From NCBI RefSeq assembly GCF_014649995.1, contig NZ_BMUC01000007.1, forward strand, positions 89,701-153,700: DNA of 64,000 nucleotides, read 5' to 3'. The notes beneath the pieces were generated by a model that saw only the letters and a list, made by a program, of their open reading frames with translations, did not search any database and was not told the DNA's origin. The position numbers were made by a program, and so were the translations under genes. Every line of letters starts with the position of its first letter. The first letter of the stretch is position 1. Positions 1 to 7,414 of the stretch are shown piece after piece. Source of the stretch: Streptomyces griseoflavus. Its GTDB lineage: Bacteria; Actinomycetota; Actinomycetes; Streptomycetales; Streptomycetaceae.

Positions 1-261
1 ACCGCCGTCGGCGGCGGCGTCCTGCGCGACGTGCTCGCCAACGAGGTGCCCTCGCTGCTGCGCTGGGACCGTGACCTGTACGCCGTTCCGGCCATCGTCG
101 GCGCCACCATGGTCGCGCTGTTCATCCGCTACGACGTGCTGAACGCGATGACCAGTGGCGTCGCCGTGGTCACGGCCTTCGTGCTGCGGCTGCTGGCGAT
201 GCGCTACCACTGGCGGGCTCCCCGCGCGTGGCACCGCCGCTCGACGGTCAGGGAGGAGTAG
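1..261 (+). CDS. TRIC/UPF0126-family membrane channel protein, C-terminal part
   Basis: The gene enters from the left edge, so its start is missing; the reading frame is open from base 1. The visible 86 codons begin with T-A-V-G-G-G-V-L-R-D-V. This glycine-rich motif is typical of the second half of trimeric intracellular cation (TRIC, formerly UPF0126/YicG) proteins, which are about 200 residues with seven membrane helices. Two further hydrophobic segments follow (roughly residues 27-46 and 54-73 of the fragment), then a basic tail ending in TAG. The family is thought to conduct K+, but the bacterial role is poorly defined. Its last 14 bases overlap the stop end of the convergent esterase gene. 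Confidence 0.75.
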   Translation, partial: TAVGGGVLRDVLANEVPSLLRWDRDLYAVPAIVGATMVALFIRYDVLNAMTSGVAVVTAFVLRLLAMRYHWRAPRAWHRRSTVREE

Positions 262-1399
262 CTCCGCCCGCCGTGCGGTGCCCGCCCAGCTCCTCGGTCA
301 GCCAGCGGAAGGCCGGCACCACCTGCGGCCGCCACAGCGCCATCGTGTGTCCGCCGGCACTCCGCGGCAGCTTCACCACCTGCACGCTCGTCGGCGTCCT
401 CGCGGCCCGGCCGAGCGCCACCGCGTCCTCGTAGCCGTCCTTCTCCTGGCCGGAGAGGTAGAGCGAGATCCGGGGCGGTGCCGCCGCCTCGCGCAGCATG
501 CGGAGGGGGTCGTGCGCCGCGCGCAGGACCGGATCGCGTCCGGTGAGGGAGGCGCGTTCGACGGCCGGGTCGTTGTAGCCCGAGAGGCTGACCGCCGCGC
601 CGTAGCGGTCGGGGTGCGCGATGGCGAGCCGGGTCGCGCAGTGCCCCCCGGCCGAGTACCCGGCGACCGACCACCCCCGCGGAGCGCTCTGCACACGGAA
701 GTTGTCGATCACCATGCGCGGCACGTCGACGCCGAGCCAGCTCTCCGCGTTCACCCGGCCGGGAAGGTTGGCGCAGCCCGTGTCCGCGCCGGGGACCAGA
801 GCGGTACGCGGTGCCACCAGCACGAACGGGGCGACGCGACCGTCCCGCATCAGCGGCATCAGCTGTTCGTGCGCGTCCAGCGTGCCGAACCATGCCTTCG
901 CCGAGCCCGGGTAGCCCTGCAGCAGCTCGACCACCGGGAACCGGTGGCCGGCCCAGGCGGGATCGTCGTACTGCGGCGGCAGCCATACGTACACCTCGGC
1001 CTTCACCCCGGAGACCCGGCCGGTCAGCTCGGTGACGCGGACCCCGCCCGCCGTCCGCATGCCGGGTCCGGCGGCCGGCCGGAACGTCTGACGGACCTTG
1101 GGCAGCCGCTCCAGCACGACCCCGCCCGTGCCGTCGGCGCCGAGGTCCGCGGCGCGCTCCACATGGTCGCCGGTGCCCAGCAGGTCGGACCAGCTGTCGT
1201 AGAGCTGGTTGGAGTTGTTGACCAGCGTGAACACCAGGGTGATCGCCGTGGTCTGGGCGAACAGCAGCATGGCCACCCGGGTGACCGCCCGCACGGCGCG
1301 GGGCCCGCGCACCCGGGTCCACAGCAGGAGCGGCAGTCCGAGGGCGACGACCGCCAGGACGGCCAGGGTGCAGAGGAACGGGGTCCCGGTGAGGCTCAT
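248..1399 (-). CDS. Membrane-anchored alpha/beta-hydrolase, esterase (antigen 85 / esterase D) family
   Basis: A 383-residue protein from the ATG at 1399. Two hydrophobic segments near the N-terminus (residues 4-27 and 39-60) should place the catalytic domain outside the membrane. The hydrolase domain follows from about residue 115, with the nucleophile elbow G-Y-S-A-G-G around Ser249 and a C-terminal G-G-H-T that supplies the likely catalytic His. This arrangement is common for actinobacterial PF00756 esterases; the substrate cannot be read from sequence. A TTG at 1459 would add 20 residues. I prefer the ATG because the extension is Gly/Pro-rich and the hydrophobic start follows immediately. 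The gene is divergent from the thioesterase. Confidence 0.8.
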   Translation of the reverse strand: MSLTGTPFLCTLAVLAVVALGLPLLLWTRVRGPRAVRAVTRVAMLLFAQTTAITLVFTLVNNSNQLYDSWSDLLGTGDHVERAADLGADGTGGVVLERLPKVRQTFRPAAGPGMRTAGGVRVTELTGRVSGVKAEVYVWLPPQYDDPAWAGHRFPVVELLQGYPGSAKAWFGTLDAHEQLMPLMRDGRVAPFVLVAPRTALVPGADTGCANLPGRVNAESWLGVDVPRMVIDNFRVQSAPRGWSVAGYSAGGHCATRLAIAHPDRYGAAVSLSGYNDPAVERASLTGRDPVLRAAHDPLRMLREAAAPPRISLYLSGQEKDGYEDAVALGRAARTPTSVQVVKLPRSAGGHTMALWRPQVVPAFRWLTEELGGHRTAGGATPP

Positions 1400-1485
1400 G
1401 TCCGGAGAGAGGGCGAAAACAGGCACCGGGTTCACACCACCGACCGACCCACCCGACAAAGCTACCGCTTAGTATTATCTTCTTG

Positions 1486-1498
1486 TACTGTTCATCCA
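1486..1498 (+). promoter_or_regulatory. -10 hexamer TACTGT, leaderless thioesterase promoter
   Basis: TACTGT (1486-1491) matches TANNNT and ends 6 nt before the ATG at 1498. Transcription would therefore start at or next to the start codon. No Shine-Dalgarno is present. A second AT-rich hexamer, TAGTAT at 1470-1475, could serve instead with a short leader. Confidence 0.45.
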
Positions 1499-2367
1499 TG
1501 CCAGAAGCAGCCCTCGCCCGGGCCACCGAGGCCCCCCGGGCCACGATCGGCGCCAGTGAGTTCGACCGCGACACCGCTCTCACCCGGCGCGCGCCCGGCG
1601 TCTACGACATCGACCTCTCCGCCGGCTGGACGATCATCAACGCCGTCAACGGTGGTTACCTGCTGGCCGTTCTGGGCCGTGCCCTCGCGGACGCCCTGCC
1701 GCACTCCGACCCGTTCACCGTCTCCGCGCACTATCTGACCGCCTCCCAGCCGGGCCCGGCGGTCGTCCGCACCGAGACCGTGCGCACCGGGCGGACCCTG
1801 TCGACGGGGCAGGCGTCCCTGTTCCAGCGTGACGAGCAGGGCAACGAGGTGGAGCGCATCCGCGTCCTCGCCTCCTACGGCGACCTGGACTCCCTCCCCG
1901 ACGACGTCCGCACGACGGCCGAGCCGCCCGCGATACCGCCGATGGAGCAGTGCTTCGGACCCGAGGACGGACCCGCCCCCGTCGAGGGCAGCTCCGCCAT
2001 CACCGACCGCCTGATGCTGAAACTCGACCCGTCGACCCTGGGCTGGGCGCTCGGGCAGCCCTCCGGCAAGGGGGAGATGCGGGCCTGGTTCGGCCTCTCC
2101 GACGGCCGGGACCCCGACCCGTTCGCCCTGCTGCTCGCGGTGGACGCCCTGCCGCCGACCGCCTTCGAGATGGGCCTGACCGGCTGGGTCCCCACGGTCG
2201 AACTCACCGTCCACGTCCGCTGCCGACCCGCCCCGGGTCCCCTGCGCGTCGCCATCACCACCCGCAACCTCGCCGGCGGCTTCCTGGAGGAGGACGCCGA
2301 GGTCTGGGACACCGACAACCGCCTGGTCGCCCAGTCCCGCCAACTGGCCAGAGCCCGCCTGACCTGA
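1498..2367 (+). CDS. Acyl-CoA thioesterase family protein (double hotdog)
   Basis: A 289-residue cytoplasmic protein resembling the TesB-like / 4HBT_3 thioesterases, which have two tandem hotdog folds and hydrolyse acyl-CoA. The N-terminal hotdog carries the typical W-T-I-I-N-A-V-N-G-G-Y segment at about residues 41-51. The C-terminal hotdog includes the F-x-M-G-L-T-G-W-V-P-T-V-E-L-T stretch near residue 225. The length is normal for the family. I chose the ATG at 1498 over an upstream TTG at 1483 because a TANNNT hexamer lies 6 nt before it. The gene is monocistronic, followed by a repeat-rich gap and a convergent TetR gene. The acyl-chain preference is unknown. Confidence 0.8.
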   Translation: MPEAALARATEAPRATIGASEFDRDTALTRRAPGVYDIDLSAGWTIINAVNGGYLLAVLGRALADALPHSDPFTVSAHYLTASQPGPAVVRTETVRTGRTLSTGQASLFQRDEQGNEVERIRVLASYGDLDSLPDDVRTTAEPPAIPPMEQCFGPEDGPAPVEGSSAITDRLMLKLDPSTLGWALGQPSGKGEMRAWFGLSDGRDPDPFALLLAVDALPPTAFEMGLTGWVPTVELTVHVRCRPAPGPLRVAITTRNLAGGFLEEDAEVWDTDNRLVAQSRQLARARLT

Positions 2368-2390
2368 CCCCCTCCCAGCCCGCCCTCCCG

Positions 2391-2571
2391 GCCCGTCCGG
2401 CGTTCGACGACGAGGCCCCGCCCTCCCGGCCCGTTCGGGGCCTGGGGGAGCGGCTTCGCCTTCCCGGTCCATGCGGCACCCGGGAACGAGGCCCCGCCCT
2501 CTCAGCCCGTCCGGCGTTTGAGGACGAGGCCCGTCCAGGGCCGAAGGGGGGTCCGGGGGTGCAGCCCCCGG
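2391..2571. repeat. Two copies of a dispersed GC-rich repeat plus hairpin
   Basis: GCCCGTCCGGCGTTCGACG (from 2391) and GCCCGTCCGGCGTTTGAGG (from 2505) are near-identical and are each followed by GACGAGGCC-like sequence. The second copy runs into a hairpin with CCGGGGG (2553-2559) and CCCCCGG (2565-2571). Related copies occur at 12014 and inside the terminator at 42733. The convergent position suggests a two-way transcription stop; the repeat itself is non-coding. Confidence 0.6.
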
Positions 2572-2603
2572 GGACGGGAAGGGGCGGCGGGGGCGAAACC
2601 CGC

Positions 2604-3251
2604 TCACCCGCCCCCACCCGGCAGATCCAGCCAATGCGCCCGCCCGACACTGATCAGCCGCAACTGCCGCGCCGCCAGCCCGGCCACCCGCTCCCGTTCC
2701 CCCGGCCCACCCTCCGCCGCCGCCTCCAGCAACAGCGACGCAGTCATCAGCATCTGATCCACATACAGCTGCGCCAGCATCAGCAGGTCCTCCTCCCCCC
2801 ACCCCGCGGACACCGCGTCCGAGGCCAACGCCTCCCCGACCTCCGCGGTGAACAGCTCCAACTGCCCGCGTATCGCTTCCCGCACCGCCCGCACCCCGCC
2901 GTGCCGCTCCCGGGCGATGAACCGGACGTGCGCCGGATGCGCGTCCACATGACCGGCGATCAACCCGACGGCACGCGCGATGCGCTCCTCCCCGTCACCG
3001 GTGGTGGACACCGTCGTCCGGATCATCGGGTGCAGGCTGCCCAGCGCCTCCTCGACCAGCGCCACGCCCAGGTCCTCGACCGACCGGAAGTGCCGGTAGA
3101 AGGCGGTCGGGGCGATCCCCACGGCCCGGGTGACCTCGCGCAGGCCCAGGCTGCTCAGGCTCTGTCCCTCCAGCAACTCCAGCGCCGCGTCGAGCAGTGC
3201 CTGCCGGGTTTTCTCTTTCCGGGCCTGCCGGACGCCGGAGATGTGACTCAT
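2604..3251 (-). CDS. TetR/AcrR-family transcriptional regulator
   Basis: A 215-residue protein. Residues 12-58 form a TetR DNA-binding domain ending in the signature G-I-A-P-T-A-F-Y-R-H-F helix-turn-helix. The remainder is the helical ligand-binding and dimerisation domain, ending in a Gly run. It is divergent from a small membrane protein gene, and two copies of an AACAACTGTTC element lie between them. The nearer copy is only 11 nt from this start codon, so autorepression and control of the neighbour are likely. The sequence is FabR-like in places (the S-S-L-G-L-R-E-V-T-R segment), which would hint at a lipid-related ligand, but that is weak. The start is an ATG without a strong Shine-Dalgarno. 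Confidence 0.9.
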   Translation of the reverse strand: MSHISGVRQARKEKTRQALLDAALELLEGQSLSSLGLREVTRAVGIAPTAFYRHFRSVEDLGVALVEEALGSLHPMIRTTVSTTGDGEERIARAVGLIAGHVDAHPAHVRFIARERHGGVRAVREAIRGQLELFTAEVGEALASDAVSAGWGEEDLLMLAQLYVDQMLMTASLLLEAAAEGGPGERERVAGLAARQLRLISVGRAHWLDLPGGGG

Positions 3252-3261
3252 ACCATGCAGT

Positions 3262-3273
3262 CAACAACTGTTC
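3262..3273. promoter_or_regulatory. Operator-like site 1 (CAACAACTGTTC)
   Basis: Eleven of 12 bases match the palindromic site 2. It lies 11 nt upstream of the TetR start codon, which fits autorepression. Confidence 0.5.
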
Positions 3274-3280
3274 TCCGGAA

Positions 3281-3307
3281 TTGAGAAGTGAGGGCGAGGG
3301 CTACCCT
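3281..3307 (+). promoter_or_regulatory. Candidate promoter for the small membrane protein gene
   Basis: TTGAGA (3281-3286) and TACCCT (3302-3307) are 15 bp apart, slightly short. They sit between the two operator-like sites, so a bound TetR dimer at either site would interfere with polymerase. Confidence 0.35.
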
Positions 3308-3318
3308 GGGAACTCAGT

Positions 3319-3330
3319 GAACAACTGTTC
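3319..3330. promoter_or_regulatory. Operator-like site 2 (GAACAACTGTTC)
   Basis: This is an inverted repeat with arms GAACA and TGTTC and a 2-bp centre. It lies just downstream of the predicted -10 and repeats site 1 at 57-bp spacing. It is the likely binding site of the adjacent TetR protein. Confidence 0.55.
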
Positions 3331-3364
3331 CTACAAGCGTTCACCGAACCTGGGGGATCCACTC

Positions 3365-3532
3365 ATGCTCTTCCTCGTCGCCGCGCTTCTGCTGCTGGGC
3401 GTCGCCCTGGGCACCGTGGCCCACGCGCCGCTGACCTTCTCCGTCGCCGCCGGTGCCGTCATCGCCGTCTGGCTGGGCGTCTTCGCCCTGCGCGAGCGCC
3501 ACGGCCGCCGACGCGGCACCCCGGCGCGCTGA
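3365..3532 (+). CDS. Small membrane protein, 55 residues
   Basis: The protein is almost entirely two hydrophobic stretches (residues 1-20 and 24-44) followed by a short Arg-rich cytoplasmic tail, R-E-R-H-G-R-R-R-G. The ATG at 3365 is preferred because the hydrophobic sequence begins there; the frame upstream is non-hydrophobic leader sequence. It is divergent from the TetR gene and sits behind the two shared operator-like sites, so it is the probable regulatory target. I recognise no domain and propose no function. An AGGAGG-type ribosome site is absent; only G-rich TGGGGG lies at 3351-3356. Confidence 0.6.
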   Translation: MLFLVAALLLLGVALGTVAHAPLTFSVAAGAVIAVWLGVFALRERHGRRRGTPAR

Positions 3533-3551
3533 CCCGCCCGAAGACCCACCT

Positions 3552-3585
3552 GAGCGACCCCGACACCCGAGCGACCCCGACACCC
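3552..3585. repeat. Perfect 17-bp tandem duplication
   Basis: GAGCGACCCCGACACCC occurs twice head to tail (3552-3568, 3569-3585) in the gap between two small membrane protein genes. It is probably a slippage product. The unit is not a multiple of three and no gene crosses it. Confidence 0.85.
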
Positions 3586-3625
3586 GACCGAACCCGCCGA
3601 CCCCCGACCGTGGGAGCCGATCGCC

Positions 3626-3892
3626 ATGCACCTCACCGCACCGGCCGGCCGACGCACCGGTATCCACGACACCGACGGGATGGCCGTCGCGTCCTTCGTC
3701 CTGGGCCTGCTGGGCCTGCTCGTCCTCAACGTCTTCCTCGGCCCCGCCGCCATCGTGCTGGCGGCCCTCGCCCTGTGGCGGGGCACGCCCCGACGCGGCC
3801 GAGCCCTCCTCGGCCTCGGACTCGGCGTCGCCGACCTCCTCGTCCTCGTGGCGTTCATGCAGACGGACGGCACGTTGTCGTGGAGCTTCTGA
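3626..3892 (+). CDS. DUF4190-type small membrane protein
   Basis: An 88-residue protein with a hydrophilic N-terminus (1-18), a helix A-S-F-V-L-G-L-L-G-L-L-V-L at about 22-45 and a second helix at about 60-80, joined by a basic loop (R-G-T-P-R-R-G-R). This two-helix layout with G-M-A-V-A-S-F-V-L-G-L at the start is characteristic of DUF4190, which is common in Streptomyces and of unknown function. GGGAG at 3611-3615 is a reasonable ribosome site for the ATG at 3626. It follows the 55-residue membrane protein gene on the same strand and may share its promoter. Confidence 0.65.
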   Translation: MHLTAPAGRRTGIHDTDGMAVASFVLGLLGLLVLNVFLGPAAIVLAALALWRGTPRRGRALLGLGLGVADLLVLVAFMQTDGTLSWSF

Positions 3893-3960
3893 GCCGCCAC
3901 CGCGATCCGGCCGGCGTCGTCCCGGCCGACGGCGACCCGGGCCCGGTGCGCGCGGCCCCG

Positions 3961-3977
3961 TAGAATCGGCCCCACCA
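3961..3977 (+). promoter_or_regulatory. -10 hexamer TAGAAT before the cysteine desulfurase
   Basis: TAGAAT (3961-3966) is one base from TATAAT and ends 10 nt before the ATG at 3977. The predicted leader is only a few bases long. No -35 is obvious in the GC-rich sequence upstream, and there is no Shine-Dalgarno. Confidence 0.5.
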
Positions 3978-5146
3978 TGGCTTACCTCGACCACGCCGCG
4001 ACCACCCCGATGCTTCCCGAGGCAGTCGAGGCACTCGCCGCGCACCTGGGCGTCACCGGCAACGCCTCCTCCCTCCACGCGGCCGGGCGCCGTGCCCGGC
4101 GCACCGTCGAGGAGGCCCGCGAGACCCTCGCCGAGGCCCTCGGGGCCCGCCCCAGCGAGATCGTCTTCACCTCCGGCGGCACGGAGGCCGACAACCTCGC
4201 CGTGAAGGGCCTCTACTGGTCCCGCCGCGACGCCGACCCGGCCCGCACCAGGGTCCTGGCCAGCCCCGTCGAACACCACGCCGTCCTCGACGCCGTCCAC
4301 TGGCTCGGCGAGCACGAGGGCGCCACCGTCGAGTACCTGCCGGTCGACTCCCACGGCCGGGTCCACCCGGACGCCCTGCGCCGGGCCATCGCCCGCAACC
4401 CCGACGACGTCGCCCTCGCCACGGTCATGTGGGCCAACAACGAGATCGGGACCGTCCTGCCGGTCCGCGAACTCGCCGAGGCGGCAGCCGAGTTCGGGGT
4501 GCCACTGCACTCCGACGCGGTCCAGGCCTTCGGCCAGGTCCCCGTCGACTTCGCCGCCTCCGGGCTCGCCGCGATGACCGTCTCCGGCCACAAGATCGGC
4601 GGCCCGTACGGCATCGGCGCGCTGGTCCTGGGCCGTGAGCACACCCCCGTGCCGGTCCTGCACGGAGGCGGTCAGGAGCGCCATGTCCGCTCCGGCACCC
4701 TCGACGTCCCCGCCGTCGCCTCCTTCGCGGTCGCCGGACGGCTCGCCGCCGAACAGCGGGAGTGGTTCGCCCGCGACGTCGGGCGGCTGCGGGACGACCT
4801 GGTCGCCGCGGTCCGCGAGGCCGTCCCCGACGCCGTCCTCGGCGGTGACCCCGCGCCGGACGGCCGCCTGCCGGCCAACGCCCACTTCACCTTCCCCGGG
4901 TGCGAGGGCGATTCGCTGCTGCTGCTGCTCGACGCCCAGGGCATCGAGTGCTCGACCGGTTCCGCGTGCACGGCCGGGGTGGCCCAGCCCAGCCACGTCC
5001 TGCTGGCCACCGGGGTGGACCCCGATCTCGCCCGCGGGACGCTGCGCTTCTCCCTGGGGCACAGCTCGACGGAGGCGGACGTCGAGGCGCTGGCGAAGGC
5101 CATCGGTCCGGCGGTGGAGAGGGCCCGGGCGGCGGGGCTGGTGTAG
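3977..5146 (+). CDS. Cysteine desulfurase (NifS/IscS class)
   Basis: A 389-residue PLP enzyme that strips sulfur from L-cysteine as an enzyme-bound persulfide. The N-terminus has Y-L-D-H-A-A-T-T-P, the PLP lysine is Lys206 in S-G-H-K-I-G-G-P, and the persulfide cysteine is Cys331 in T-G-S-A-C-T-A-G. The short loop around the active Cys and the H-A-A-T-T-P start fit class I (IscS-like) enzymes. The length is normal. The gene lies two genes before mnmA, the tRNA 2-thiouridylase, so supplying sulfur for tRNA thiolation is the most likely job. Fe-S cluster assembly is also possible. The gene is followed by a hairpin shared with the convergent amidase. Confidence 0.93.
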   Translation: MAYLDHAATTPMLPEAVEALAAHLGVTGNASSLHAAGRRARRTVEEARETLAEALGARPSEIVFTSGGTEADNLAVKGLYWSRRDADPARTRVLASPVEHHAVLDAVHWLGEHEGATVEYLPVDSHGRVHPDALRRAIARNPDDVALATVMWANNEIGTVLPVRELAEAAAEFGVPLHSDAVQAFGQVPVDFAASGLAAMTVSGHKIGGPYGIGALVLGREHTPVPVLHGGGQERHVRSGTLDVPAVASFAVAGRLAAEQREWFARDVGRLRDDLVAAVREAVPDAVLGGDPAPDGRLPANAHFTFPGCEGDSLLLLLDAQGIECSTGSACTAGVAQPSHVLLATGVDPDLARGTLRFSLGHSSTEADVEALAKAIGPAVERARAAGLV

Positions 5147-5186
5147 GGGGTGTGCCGCCCCCTCCGCCTCTTCCCTTCCCGACCCC

Positions 5187-5201
5187 GGGGGCTGCGCCCC
5201 C
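5187..5201. terminator. Hairpin between convergent genes
   Basis: GGGGGC (5187-5192) and GCCCCC (5196-5201) flank a 3-nt loop in the gap between the desulfurase and amidase genes. There is no T run, as is usual for Streptomyces terminators, and the hairpin can act on both strands. Confidence 0.55.
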
Positions 5202-5237
5202 AGGCTCCCTTCGCGCCGTCCCCGCGCCCCTTCGTCC

Positions 5238-5930
5238 CTAGGGCAGTGCCTTGGTGTCCGGTTCCGTCGGCGTCGTCGTGCGGGCCGCGCGGACGAGCTT
5301 GAGGTAGCGGTTCCAGTCCCAGTGCGGCCCCGGGTCGGTGTGGTCGGTGCCGGGCACCTCGATGTGGCCGATGATGTGCTCCCGGTCCACGGGGATGTCG
5401 TAGCGGGCGCATATGCGGGCCGTCAGACGCGCCGACGCCTCGTACATCTCGTCCGTGAGGTCCCCGGGCCGGTCCACGAAGCCCTCGTGCTCGATGCCGA
5501 TGCTGCGCTCGTTGTAGTCGCGGTTGCCCGCGTGGTACGCCACGTCCAGCTCGCGGATCATCTGCGTGACCCGGCCGTCCTGGCCGACGATGTAGTGCGT
5601 CGCCGCCTTGTGGCCCGGGTCCTGGAACGCCCGCACCGCGCTGTCGAAGCTGCCCTGGGTGACATGGACGATCACCATGTCGATGCCGAAGTCGTCCGGC
5701 CGGTCCGCCCGCCGCCAGTTCGCGTCCGAGGCCGCCACCCAGCGGGCACCCGCGAAGTCGACCGCGCCCGGCTCGCGCGGCTTCTCCACGCCGGGCACGC
5801 GCCACCACAGCCGCGCCAGCTCGTCACGGGCCAGCACCGCCGTGCCCGCCGCGGCCGCGACCCCGCCCACGATCAGGGCCCGCCGGCCGATGCGCCGGTC
5901 CGTGTCCGCGGATGCCTTGTGATCCCCCAT
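5238..5930 (-). CDS. N-acetylmuramoyl-L-alanine amidase (Amidase_2), Tat-exported
   Basis: A 230-residue protein with a twin-arginine signal, R-I-G-R-R-A-L-I-V-G-G, followed by an Ala-rich hydrophobic core (about residues 13-34). The catalytic domain is of the Amidase_2 / PGRP type: zinc ligand candidates are His in I-V-H-V-T-Q-G, and His and Asp in the C-terminal D-H-T-D-P-G-P-H-W segment. It should cleave between MurNAc and L-alanine in the cell wall or act on muropeptides outside the membrane. Tat export of a wall hydrolase is common in Streptomyces. The start is an ATG; an upstream in-frame GTG would add six residues. It is divergent from mnmA. Confidence 0.88.
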   Translation of the reverse strand: MGDHKASADTDRRIGRRALIVGGVAAAAGTAVLARDELARLWWRVPGVEKPREPGAVDFAGARWVAASDANWRRADRPDDFGIDMVIVHVTQGSFDSAVRAFQDPGHKAATHYIVGQDGRVTQMIRELDVAYHAGNRDYNERSIGIEHEGFVDRPGDLTDEMYEASARLTARICARYDIPVDREHIIGHIEVPGTDHTDPGPHWDWNRYLKLVRAARTTTPTEPDTKALP

Positions 5931-5975
5931 GTGAGCGTGAACGGATACCCGGCCGCCCTGGTTCCCGCGCCCCCG

Positions 5976-5991
5976 TACCCTTGAAGGGCTA
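5976..5991 (+). promoter_or_regulatory. -10 hexamer TACCCT before mnmA
   Basis: TACCCT (5976-5981) ends 9 nt before the ATG at 5991, predicting a transcript with almost no leader. GAAGGG at 5983-5988 is too close to the ATG to be a normal ribosome site. Confidence 0.45.
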
Positions 5992-7127
5992 TGACTGACA
6001 TCCCGCAGCGCTCCCGCCCCCTCCGCGTCCTGGCCGCCATGTCCGGCGGAGTCGACTCCGCCGTCGCCGCCGCCCGCGCCGCCGAAGCGGGTCACGACGT
6101 CACCGGAGTCCACCTCGCGCTCTCCGCGAACCCGCAGTCGTTCCGTACCGGCGCACGGGGCTGTTGCACCATCGAGGACTCGCGCGACGCCCGCCGCGCC
6201 GCCGACGTCATCGGCATCCCGTTCTACGTGTGGGACCTCGCCGACCGCTTCCGCGAGGACGTCGTCGAGGACTTCGTCGCCGAGTACGAGGCCGGCCGCA
6301 CCCCGAACCCGTGCCTGCGCTGCAACGAGAAGATCAAGTTCGCGGCGCTGCTGGACAAGGCGCTCGCGCTCGGCTTCGACGCCGTGTGCACCGGCCACTA
6401 CGCCCAGGTGATCCAGCGCGAGGACGGCACGCGCGAGCTGCACCGCGCCTCCGACATGGCCAAGGACCAGAGCTACGTCCTCGGTGTGCTCGACGACCGC
6501 CAGCTCGCCCACGCCCTGTTCCCCCTCGGTGACACCGTCACCACCAAGGAGGAGATCCGCGCGGAGGCCGAGCGGCGCGGACTCGCCGTCGCCAAGAAGC
6601 CCGACTCGCACGACATCTGCTTCATCGCCGACGGCGACACCCAGGGCTTCCTCGCGGGCCGCCTGGGGAAGGCCGAGGGCGACATCGTCGACGAGTCCGG
6701 CGCCAAGGTCGGCAGCCACGAGGGCGCGTACGGCTTCACCATCGGCCAGCGCAAGGGCCTGCGCATCGGCACCCCCGCCCCCGACGGCAAGCCCCGCTAC
6801 GTCCTCGACATCTCCCCGGTGACCAACACCGTCACGGTCGGCCCCGCGGCGGCCCTCGACGTCACCGCCCTGACCGCGGTCAAGCCCCGCTGGTGCGGCG
6901 CCGCCCCCACCGGCCCCGGCACCTACACCGCCCAGCTGCGCGCCCACGGCGGCGAGACCGAGGTGACGGCGGAACTCGTCGACGGCACCCTCGACGTGAC
7001 GTTCACCGAGCCCGTCAGGGGCGTCGCCCCCGGCCAGGCGATCGTGCTGTACGACGGCACCCGCGTGGTCGGCTCGGCGACCATCGCGTCCACGGTGCGG
7101 GCGGCGCGGACCACCTCGGCCGTCTGA
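5991..7127 (+). CDS. mnmA: tRNA-specific 2-thiouridylase MnmA
   Basis: A 378-residue enzyme that installs the 2-thio group on U34 of Lys, Glu and Gln tRNAs using ATP and a persulfide relay. The PP-loop S-G-G-V-D-S is at residues 18-23. The two catalytic cysteines are Cys108 in N-P-C-L-R-C-N and Cys210 in H-D-I-C-F-I. The central domain contains the G-Q-R-K-G-L motif, and a C-terminal beta-barrel follows. The length is normal. It pairs functionally with the cysteine desulfurase about 2 kb upstream. The gene is closed by a strong hairpin at 7145-7183. Confidence 0.96.
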   Translation: MTDIPQRSRPLRVLAAMSGGVDSAVAAARAAEAGHDVTGVHLALSANPQSFRTGARGCCTIEDSRDARRAADVIGIPFYVWDLADRFREDVVEDFVAEYEAGRTPNPCLRCNEKIKFAALLDKALALGFDAVCTGHYAQVIQREDGTRELHRASDMAKDQSYVLGVLDDRQLAHALFPLGDTVTTKEEIRAEAERRGLAVAKKPDSHDICFIADGDTQGFLAGRLGKAEGDIVDESGAKVGSHEGAYGFTIGQRKGLRIGTPAPDGKPRYVLDISPVTNTVTVGPAAALDVTALTAVKPRWCGAAPTGPGTYTAQLRAHGGETEVTAELVDGTLDVTFTEPVRGVAPGQAIVLYDGTRVVGSATIASTVRAARTTSAV

Positions 7128-7144
7128 CGGGGTCCGGCATCCGT

Positions 7145-7183
7145 GGGGCCGGACGGCCCTCCGGAACAGGGACGTCCGGCCCC
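7145..7183 (+). terminator. Terminator hairpin after mnmA
   Basis: GGGGCCGGACG (7145-7155) and CGTCCGGCCCC (7173-7183) form a perfect 11-bp stem 17 nt after the mnmA stop codon, without a T run. Confidence 0.65.
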
Positions 7184-7414
7184 GGTCCGGGGGACCTCCG
7201 GCGGCGCCCCGCCCGCCGCCCGCCGTGATGTGCTGCGGATGCGCCCTCCGGTCTCCGCACGGCCGCCGTGCACCGGCCGGAGCGCGCGCACCCCTGCCAC
7301 AGAGCCGACAGGAAACGCCGCGATGCCCCGCACAGCCGTCCCCGCCCCAGCCGTCCGCCCGGCGCGAGCCGCCTTCCCGGTGTCCCTCGCCCGGAGCGCG
7401 CGGCGGGTGGACGC

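Noticed and set aside
155-1738. Plus-strand frame across the esterase gene
   Set aside because: Shadow of the minus-strand esterase; its product is Arg/Gly-rich without motifs.
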